DNA of 5,675 bases from an uncultured Cellvibrio sp. Lineage in GTDB: Bacteria > Pseudomonadota > Gammaproteobacteria > Pseudomonadales > Cellvibrionaceae. Both the position numbers and the translations under genes were made by a program. The DNA lies in assembly GCA_946886255.1 (NCBI GenBank), contig CAMPIG010000321.1:1-5675 (forward strand), written 5' to 3'. Positions within the stretch are counted from its first letter, which is position 1, and each line of letters opens with the position of its first letter. Shown one piece after another: positions 1-4,257 of this stretch. The notes under the pieces are model-generated. The model was given only the letters and a program-made list of their open reading frames with translations, was not told the DNA's origin and ran no database searches.

Positions 1-144
1 TCCACCGTCAAAGAACTCGCCCGCCGCTGGCGCCCCGACGTACTCGCCGGCGTAAAAAAGTCCAGCGCGCATTTAGCCCTCGACGACATCAAGGACTCCA
101 TCGCCGAACTGCAACACTACCGCGACACTTTCTTTAAACTCTGA
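1..144 (+). CDS. orn: Oligoribonuclease, C-terminal fragment (5' end outside window)
   Basis: This is the last 47 codons of an open frame that enters at base 1 and stops at TGA 142-144. The fragment begins [10 protein letters not shown] and ends YRDTFFKL, closely matching my recollection of the C-terminus of proteobacterial oligoribonuclease. Residues His24 and Asp29 of the fragment (in HLALDD) form the H-X4-D signature of the last exonuclease motif in the DEDDh family, so the visible part of the active site is intact. Orn is a cytoplasmic 3'-5' exonuclease that degrades two- to five-nucleotide RNAs and pGpG. The family is about 180 residues long, so roughly three quarters lies upstream. No clear intrinsic terminator follows at once; a REP hairpin lies about 65 bases downstream. 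Confidence 0.93.
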   Translation, partial: STVKELARRWRPDVLAGVKKSSAHLALDDIKDSIAELQHYRDTFFKL

Positions 145-209
145 TGCAAATACACTACGCACGGCCATAAGGAATGCCGCGCGAAATCCACCTCTCGTTA
201 CCCGTACCC

Positions 210-242
210 GTAGGTCGGATTAGCCGCAAGGCGTAATCCGAC
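210..242 (+). repeat. REP-like palindrome with 5' GTAG
   Basis: The tetranucleotide GTAG (210-213) directly precedes a hairpin. Outer arms GTCGGATTA (214-222) and TAATCCGAC (234-242) are perfectly complementary over 9 bp. An inner GCC/GGC pair encloses a GCAA tetraloop, leaving G233 bulged. A GTAG beside an imperfect hairpin is the hallmark of repetitive extragenic palindromes mobilised by REP-associated tyrosine transposases (RAYT, TnpA_REP), and similar GTAGGTCGGATTA...TAATCCGAC elements recur in many proteobacterial genomes. It lies just downstream of orn, a typical REP position, where the RNA hairpin could protect the transcript 3' end. There is only one copy in this window and no RAYT gene nearby, so family membership rests on structure. 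Confidence 0.72.
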
Positions 243-425
243 ACATTTGCCAAATTTACAGAGCCGGGATTGCTTGGGTGTTAAACGTCAGCTTGGATCT
301 TGGGTCAAAAAGGCAGGCGTATATTGAGAGACATTCAGGTTTTGTTGAAGTGGGAGCGGCCATGCAAACCATCTTTCAGGAACGTGCAATGCAGTTGGCG
401 TCTTTTATAAAGTAATGCCAGATAA

Positions 426-453
426 AACGAACCCGACATTTGTCGGGTTCGTT
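426..453 (-). terminator. Intrinsic terminator of the porin gene
   Basis: Arms AACGAACCCGAC (426-437) and GTCGGGTTCGTT (442-453) form a perfect 12-bp stem with a four-base loop (ATTT on the plus strand). It begins 6 bases past the stop codon of the minus-strand gene ending at 460. Read on the minus strand, the stem is followed by TTTATC, a short U-rich tail. On the plus strand the tail (GCTTCATT) is poorer, so it probably acts mainly on the porin transcript. Confidence 0.85.
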
Positions 454-459
454 GCTTCA

Positions 460-1287
460 TTAAAAACGTACGTCGACACCGATATTATAGGTATCAGAGT
501 AATCTGAATTTAAGAATGCTGCATGGATGCTAACTGTATCAGTGAAGAACTTCCTTGAGCGAATGACATAGCTATCGAAATCTTCGACATCAATATAACT
601 GTAGCCCAGACCAACACTAAAAGTCCGATTAAAATAAAGATCGCCAACCAGGCTGGCTGAATAATAATCGATATAGTCTTTGTAAGAGGTTTCGATATTA
701 ACAGTCTTCTCTGCGATATCGGTCACGTACTTCGCATTGAGGTTCCAGTGATCATCCAAATCTACGTCTTCATAGAATTCTGACCAGATCAGTAAGCCTT
801 GGATAGGCGTAAAGCCGAGTGAGCCGAACCACAGATTGTCAGTTTCTGTGATGTCACTGGTATAGGTTTCGCCTCCTGAGGTGAATTCACTTTTGTATGT
901 GTACTTTTCGCGTACTATGCCCGCGCCCACATAAAAAATGCTGTTGGGTATATAAAAATCAGCCTTGGCTGTCACGTCATGGGACGTTGTGCTGCTGCGG
1001 TAGGAAATATCCTCAAATACATCATTCTCTTTAGATTTAGAATAAATGTAGTCGATCTGGATATTGCTGGCTTTTTCCAAAAAAGCAGCTTCGGCCAATG
1101 GATGGTTTCTTGTTTGTACCGGAGAGAAATAGTAGGTTGCTGCAACGCGTCCGTCTTTATTCTCATCAACAAATTCAGAATCCGTAGAGGAAAAATCTGT
1201 AGTAATCTCTGTGCGATAATTCTGACTAAAAGCTGCTTGCGTGAGTAGGACCAAGGCAAGTAGAACTGCGAAACGAGTAAAGCGCAT
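460..1287 (-). CDS. Putative outer-membrane porin (beta-barrel)
   Basis: The 275-residue protein has a Sec signal peptide: basic MRFTRF, hydrophobic AVLLALVLL, likely cleavage after Ser21 before QNY. The mature part has alternating aromatic and polar stretches typical of transmembrane beta strands (residues 74-84, 105-130, 151-173, 181-201, 208-231, 250-258, 265-275), joined by acidic loops rich in Asp, Glu, Ser and Tyr. It ends in Phe (NIGVDVRF), the C-terminal signal recognised by the BAM assembly machinery. The segment NHPLAEAAFLEKAS (61-74) recalls the 'putative general porin' group of marine gammaproteobacteria. The gene would form an outer-membrane channel; its substrate cannot be read from sequence. 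The ATG at 1287 is well supported by AAGGAG six bases upstream. It has its own terminator and lies about 100 bases after lysR on the same strand, so it is probably transcribed separately. Confidence 0.78.
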   Translation of the reverse strand: MRFTRFAVLLALVLLTQAAFSQNYRTEITTDFSSTDSEFVDENKDGRVAATYYFSPVQTRNHPLAEAAFLEKASNIQIDYIYSKSKENDVFEDISYRSSTTSHDVTAKADFYIPNSIFYVGAGIVREKYTYKSEFTSGGETYTSDITETDNLWFGSLGFTPIQGLLIWSEFYEDVDLDDHWNLNAKYVTDIAEKTVNIETSYKDYIDYYSASLVGDLYFNRTFSVGLGYSYIDVEDFDSYVIRSRKFFTDTVSIHAAFLNSDYSDTYNIGVDVRF

Positions 1288-1293
1288 GAAAAT

Positions 1294-1299
1294 CTCCTT
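1294..1299 (-). promoter_or_regulatory. Ribosome binding site of the porin gene
   Basis: Minus-strand AAGGAG stands six bases before the ATG at 1287-1285. It is a near-consensus Shine-Dalgarno sequence at ideal spacing and fixes this start. Confidence 0.85.
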
Positions 1300-1316
1300 A
1301 ATTCATAAAAGATAAA

Positions 1317-1330
1317 CGCTCTTCCGAGCG
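1317..1330 (-). terminator. Short GGAA-loop hairpin, possible lysR terminator
   Basis: CGCTC and GAGCG form a 5-bp stem. On the minus strand the loop is GGAA, a stable GNRA tetraloop, and the stem is followed by TTTATCTTTT. It lies 56 bases past the stop codon of the LysR gene, so it could be a modest intrinsic terminator for that transcript. The stem is short for an efficient terminator. It also sits about 30 bases before the porin start codon, so it may instead be a 5' stem-loop of the porin mRNA. Confidence 0.4.
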
Positions 1331-1336
1331 GCGCGC

Positions 1337-1365
1337 AGTTTACCCATTCCTATCTGTTCTGTCTT
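1337..1365 (-). promoter_or_regulatory. Candidate sigma-70 promoter for the porin gene
   Basis: On the minus strand, AAGACA (1365-1360, four of six matches to the -35 consensus) and TAAACT (1342-1337, four of six to the -10) are separated by 17 bases. Transcription would start near 1330, giving a leader of about 43 bases that includes the GGAA hairpin. The boxes are weak and this is only the best pair found by eye in the short gap. Confidence 0.25.
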
Positions 1366-1385
1366 GAGAATAGCAACATGAAGTG

Positions 1386-2309
1386 TTACTGCTTTCCTGG
1401 GTGGGAGCGGCACTCCTTCACCATCAAATCAATAAACGCCCGTGTTTTCGCAGGCATCATTTTTTGTTGTGGGTAGAGCAGCGAAAAGGGCCGTGATGCT
1501 CCGCGATAAGTGTTTAACACTTCAACCAAATGGCTGTACTGCTTTTGTTTAACGATGAAGTCATAAGTTTGTACCAGGCCCCCACCAGCGGCGGCATAAG
1601 TGATACAGCCGAGGACATCGCCCGTGATTAGTGTGCGGCGTTGTGGTTCTATCTGTGTTTCCTTGCCCTTTTCATACAATGTAAAAGGCAAGGGTTTACC
1701 GCTGGAGGGCATGACGAACTGAATACATTGGTGTTTGCTAATGTCACTTATTCTTTTGGGCGTACCCCATGTTTTTAAATATTCGGCAGACGCATAGATG
1801 CCGAGCTGCGCATCCTCCAATTTACGGGCAACCAAGCGGGAATCCTTGGGCATACCCATACGGATGGCAAGGTCATAACCCTCTTTGATGAAGTCGACGT
1901 TGGTGTTGGCGATATTGATTTCCACATCCACCGCAGGATACAGCTCGCGATAGTGTTGAATAACCGGCATGGCTCGGCAATGACCGTAGGTTGTAGGCAT
2001 GCTGATGCGCAATAACCCGCTGGGTTTACCCAGGCTGCCGGTAATCAGACGTTCAGCATCTTCCAACTGACGCAACACATGGACACACTCTTCAAAATAC
2101 AGATTGCCTTCGTCGGTCAGGCGTATCTTGCGGGTTGAGCGTGCAAAAAGGCGCACGCCGAGGCGCTCTTCTAAACGGGCAATGGATCGACTGACTGCTG
2201 CGGGTGTTAACCCCAGCGCACTGGCGCAGGCGCTAAAACTTTGCAATTCAGCTGCTTTACAAAAGATTTGTATGCTGCTGAGTTTGTTGTTGTACAGGCT
2301 GGCTTCCAT
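1386..2309 (-). CDS. LysR-family transcriptional regulator
   Basis: This is a 307-residue protein of normal length for the LysR family. Residues 12-70 form the winged helix-turn-helix: FCKAAELQSFSACASALGL, then TPAAVSRSIARLEERLGVRL with the recognition helix, then FARSTRKIRLTDEG for the wing. A linker helix (71-92) leads to the periplasmic-binding-protein-like effector domain (about 97-300), with the typical opening SGLLRISMPTTYG, DLAIRMG near 146-152 and ITYAAAGGGLVQ near 236-247. It resembles the CrgA/AaeR-like subgroup. It would act as a DNA-binding dimer or tetramer in the cytoplasm with an unknown small effector. It is divergent from the DJ-1-like gene with about 100 bases between them, the classic arrangement in which a LysR protein regulates its neighbour and itself. 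The chosen start lacks a good Shine-Dalgarno, but it precedes the conserved domain by the usual distance and a stop codon lies just upstream in frame. Confidence 0.93.
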   Translation of the reverse strand: MEASLYNNKLSSIQIFCKAAELQSFSACASALGLTPAAVSRSIARLEERLGVRLFARSTRKIRLTDEGNLYFEECVHVLRQLEDAERLITGSLGKPSGLLRISMPTTYGHCRAMPVIQHYRELYPAVDVEINIANTNVDFIKEGYDLAIRMGMPKDSRLVARKLEDAQLGIYASAEYLKTWGTPKRISDISKHQCIQFVMPSSGKPLPFTLYEKGKETQIEPQRRTLITGDVLGCITYAAAGGGLVQTYDFIVKQKQYSHLVEVLNTYRGASRPFSLLYPQQKMMPAKTRAFIDLMVKECRSHPGKQ

Positions 2310-2322
2310 TTGTTACACCATG

Positions 2323-2353
2323 TTAAAAGTCATATGAGATAGCGGACTATACT
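2323..2353. promoter_or_regulatory. Divergent promoter/operator region, lysR and DJ-1-like gene
   Basis: In the gap between the two divergent genes, TATACT (2348-2353) is a good -10 for the plus-strand gene, predicting a start near 2360 and a 50-base leader. The overlapping reverse complement gives TATAGT (2351-2346) as a possible -10 for lysR. No consensus -35 is seen (TTAAAA at 2323-2328 is 19 bases from the plus -10), which suits an activator-dependent promoter. The 8-bp palindrome TCATATGA (2330-2337) lies where a LysR dimer could bind next to the plus -35 region. The -10 is seen directly; the operator role is inferred. Confidence 0.4.
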
Positions 2354-2397
2354 AAATGGCAGGTTAACGCGATAGATTGGCAACTCTTTCTACACGC

Positions 2398-2406
2398 GAG
2401 GTGATC
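2398..2406 (+). promoter_or_regulatory. Ribosome binding site of the DJ-1-like gene
   Basis: GAGGTGATC matches the anti-Shine-Dalgarno complement over nine bases, with the GAGG core nine bases before the ATG at 2411. This strong site fixes the start, so the N-terminal signal peptide belongs to the protein. Confidence 0.85.
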
Positions 2407-2410
2407 TGTC

Positions 2411-3286
2411 ATGAAATTATATGGTGCAAGTAGGCAGGCAGGATGGCAAGCACTGCTGATGCTATTGGTTGTTATAGTTTTCAGTATTGGTGTTCAAGCC
2501 GACGATAAAGGCAAAGTCTTAATAGTGGTTTCCAGTGTGAGTGAAATCAGTTTGCAAGACGGAAAATCCTACCCTACCGGATATTTTCTCAATGAATTAG
2601 CTGTTCCGGTAAAAGTGTTGATTGATGCTGGTTATACGCCAGTGTTTGCAAATCCGAAAGGTAATGCCGTGCAGTGGGATGTACATTCAATTGACAAACA
2701 ATTTTTTGGTGGCGATGAACAGTTATTGGAAAAAACCATGGCTTTCGCCAAAGGCTTAAAGGGACTGCAAACACCGGAACGTCTGGGGAAAATATTACAG
2801 CAGGGCATTGACGAATACGCAGGTATTTTTGTGCCTGGAGGCCACGCCCCGATGGGTGATCTTTTGGTTAACCCTGAGATGGGAAAAATATTGAAGAAAT
2901 TTCATGAACAAAAAAAGCCGACGGCGCTTATTTGTCATGGGCCTATAGCTTTGTTATCAGCCATGTCGGATGCATCGGGCTTTACGGGCGGCATGCAAAA
3001 TGGTGATGCAAAACAACGCGACGCTGCAAGCCAGGACTGGCCATATGCGGGCTATCGAATGACAGTATTTAGCACGGCTGAAGAGCGTGTGGCCGAACAA
3101 TATCAACTGCAAGGCAAAGTAAAATTTTACCCGGCAGAGGCCTTGGCTGAGGCGGGTGCAATTGTTGAGTCGGGAAAGATGTGGCAAAGCCATGTGGTGC
3201 AGGATCGTGAGTTGCTGACCGGACGTCAGCCATTTTCGGATGAAGCGTTTGCCAAACGATTTATTGCCATGCTGAGCGGCAAATAA
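2411..3286 (+). CDS. Exported DJ-1/PfpI superfamily protein, Hsp31-like
   Basis: The 291-residue product starts with a Sec signal (basic MKLYGASRQAGWQ, hydrophobic core 14-27, likely cleavage after VQA at 30). The mature part starts with the first strand, KVLIVVSS. It has the DJ-1/PfpI flavodoxin-like fold: Glu62 in NELAVP, the GIFVPGGHAPMGDL segment (138-151), and the nucleophile elbow ALICHGPIALL with Cys175 and His176. HVVQDRELLTGRQPFSDEAF (261-280) is the usual C-terminal family motif. The inserted segment around 84-135 and the Cys-His-Glu set place it near the Hsp31/glyoxalase III-type branch, whose members turn methylglyoxal into lactate or act as chaperones. Annotation pipelines often call these 'type 1 glutamine amidotransferase domain-containing', but glutaminase activity is not implied. 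The signal peptide is notable because Hsp31 is cytosolic. It is monocistronic, divergent from lysR, and ends at a strong terminator. Family is certain; reaction is not. Confidence 0.88.
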   Translation: MKLYGASRQAGWQALLMLLVVIVFSIGVQADDKGKVLIVVSSVSEISLQDGKSYPTGYFLNELAVPVKVLIDAGYTPVFANPKGNAVQWDVHSIDKQFFGGDEQLLEKTMAFAKGLKGLQTPERLGKILQQGIDEYAGIFVPGGHAPMGDLLVNPEMGKILKKFHEQKKPTALICHGPIALLSAMSDASGFTGGMQNGDAKQRDAASQDWPYAGYRMTVFSTAEERVAEQYQLQGKVKFYPAEALAEAGAIVESGKMWQSHVVQDRELLTGRQPFSDEAFAKRFIAMLSGK

Positions 3287-3289
3287 AGG

Positions 3290-3317
3290 AATAAACCCGG
3301 CATTAGCCGGGTTTATT
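3290..3317. terminator. Bidirectional intrinsic terminator between convergent genes
   Basis: Arms AATAAACCCGGC (3290-3301) and GCCGGGTTTATT (3306-3317) pair perfectly over 12 bp around an ATTA loop. It starts 4 bases past the stop of the DJ-1-like gene and lies 20 bases past the stop of the minus-strand TIM-barrel gene. The arms carry A-rich and T-rich ends, so either strand yields a GC stem followed by a U-rich run. The plus strand continues with ATTTAT-like sequence (TTTATTTATT overall). Confidence 0.9.
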
Positions 3318-3337
3318 TATTGCACTCGTCCAAAAAA

Positions 3338-4210
3338 TTATTTCGTGTCCTTCATCCCGGCAATCACCTTCTGCAAACCTTTCAGCGATGCTTCAACACT
3401 TTGCATTGGTGTCATGCCTTCCGGGTAAACTTCTTGTTCAACCACCAGCCATAGTGTTCCACCTACAGTGCGGTTGGCGACAATCAGCGCTTCCCAGTCG
3501 GTAGTGTCTTTACCAATGATCGGGTTTTCTTTGTTACCTTCCTCCGGTGCTGCCGCTTTGTAATGCGTAGTGATGGTGCGACCGGGATAGCTCTTGATGA
3601 AATGAATTGGATCTTTGCCCGCGACTTCGGTCCAGCCTACATCTTGCTGCAAGATCACTTCCGTCGATGTGCCTTTACCGATCACATCCCAAGGTGTTGC
3701 ACCTTCTTTGCCCAGCATTTCGCCTTTGTGGTTGTGATAGCCAGTGTGCATGCCATGGGGTTGCAGTTTAGCTTGTACTTTCTCCAGGTCGGCAGCGACT
3801 TCTTTGGCGCCTTCGGCGGTGAATGCGCGATGATCCATGGGGACGATCAAATAGTGGCAATCAATCGCTTTGTAAAACGCGACGGTTTTATCAAAATTTT
3901 CATCAGAAAATTTATCGAAACCGACATGCGCGCCGGAGGCTTTCAGGCCAAGCTTATCGAGGAATTTTTTCAGGCCCTGTGGATCTTCAGCGTAAGGGCC
4001 GAAGTTGCCGGCGAACTCCACGCCTTGAAAACCCATGCCGGCGAGTTTCTTTAATGTGCCTTCAAAATCTTTGGCTACATCATCTTTAATAGACCAAAGT
4101 TGTACGCTGAGTTGAGGCGAAGTTGGCGCAACATCGGCTGCGAAACTGGCAGCGCTAGTACTGGTGATGACGGCCATGGCAAAAACCTTAAGATATGTTG
4201 AGAGCGTCAT
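3338..4210 (-). CDS. Exported sugar isomerase/epimerase-like TIM-barrel protein
   Basis: The product is 290 residues from the ATG at 4210. That start has AAGGA eight bases upstream and leads straight into a signal peptide (TLSTYLKVF, AMAVITSTSAASFA, likely cleavage near Ala24). An in-frame ATG at 4246 would add 12 polar residues and has no ribosome site. The mature part is a xylose-isomerase-like TIM barrel (AP endonuclease 2 superfamily): LSVQLWSIKDD (34-44), GFQGVEFAG with Glu65, GAHVGF with His95, GYHNHKGE with His159, His161 and Glu164, LQQDVGW with Asp190, THYKA with His216, and VVEQE with Glu258/Glu260. Glu164, Asp190, His216 and Glu258 are the likely divalent-metal ligands. The family includes sugar isomerases, epimerases, dehydratases and keto-glycoside lyases. 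It starts 47 bases after the GMC gene with no terminator between, so the two are probably co-transcribed. The periplasmic location argues against a sugar-phosphate substrate; a keto-sugar made by the GMC enzyme is a plausible alternative (inference). Confidence 0.87.
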   Translation of the reverse strand: MTLSTYLKVFAMAVITSTSAASFAADVAPTSPQLSVQLWSIKDDVAKDFEGTLKKLAGMGFQGVEFAGNFGPYAEDPQGLKKFLDKLGLKASGAHVGFDKFSDENFDKTVAFYKAIDCHYLIVPMDHRAFTAEGAKEVAADLEKVQAKLQPHGMHTGYHNHKGEMLGKEGATPWDVIGKGTSTEVILQQDVGWTEVAGKDPIHFIKSYPGRTITTHYKAAAPEEGNKENPIIGKDTTDWEALIVANRTVGGTLWLVVEQEVYPEGMTPMQSVEASLKGLQKVIAGMKDTK

Positions 4211-4214
4211 TGTC

Positions 4215-4224
4215 GTTTTCCTTT
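4215..4224 (-). promoter_or_regulatory. Ribosome binding site deciding the TIM-barrel gene start
   Basis: On the minus strand, AAAAGGAAAA lies just upstream of the ATG at 4210-4208, with its AAGGA core about eight bases away. The upstream in-frame ATG at 4246 is preceded by CAACACCTA, with no Shine-Dalgarno. This supports the shorter protein, which begins directly with the signal peptide. Confidence 0.7.
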
Positions 4225-4257
4225 TGTTATGTGGTGTTAGTTGCATTAGGTGTTGCG

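Larger units (their letters stand above)
145..459. other. Intergenic gap between orn and the porin gene
   Basis: This gap of about 315 bases has no gene I can support. It holds a REP palindrome (210-242) and the terminator of the convergent porin gene (426-453). The middle (243-425) is unexplained. It contains a plus-strand frame open from 224 to 415, whose only ATG is at 362 (17 codons plus stop, with GGGAG about 6 bases upstream), and a 38-codon minus-strand ORF (372 to 256). Neither resembles a protein family I know, and neither has a combined start and ribosome site good enough to call. It could be decayed coding sequence or simply spacer. Confidence 0.6.

Noticed and set aside
256..372. 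38-residue minus-strand ORF upstream of the REP
   Set aside because: There is no convincing Shine-Dalgarno and no family I recognise; the opposite strand is open too, so chance is likely.
362..415. 17-residue plus-strand ORF with GGGAG upstream
   Set aside because: It is very short and has no recognisable similarity; one ribosome-site-like match is not enough to call a gene.
350..1411. Repeated 11-mer GTGGGAGCGGC at 350-360 and 1401-1411, resembling part of pseudomonad REP sequences
   Set aside because: About 16 million base pairs of positions compared against about 4.2 million possible 11-mers means several such matches are expected by chance. No hairpin partner follows either copy.
3563..4054. 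163-codon plus-strand ORF antisense to the TIM-barrel gene
   Set aside because: The minus-strand frame has clear family motifs and a signal peptide; this translation resembles nothing known and is a shadow.
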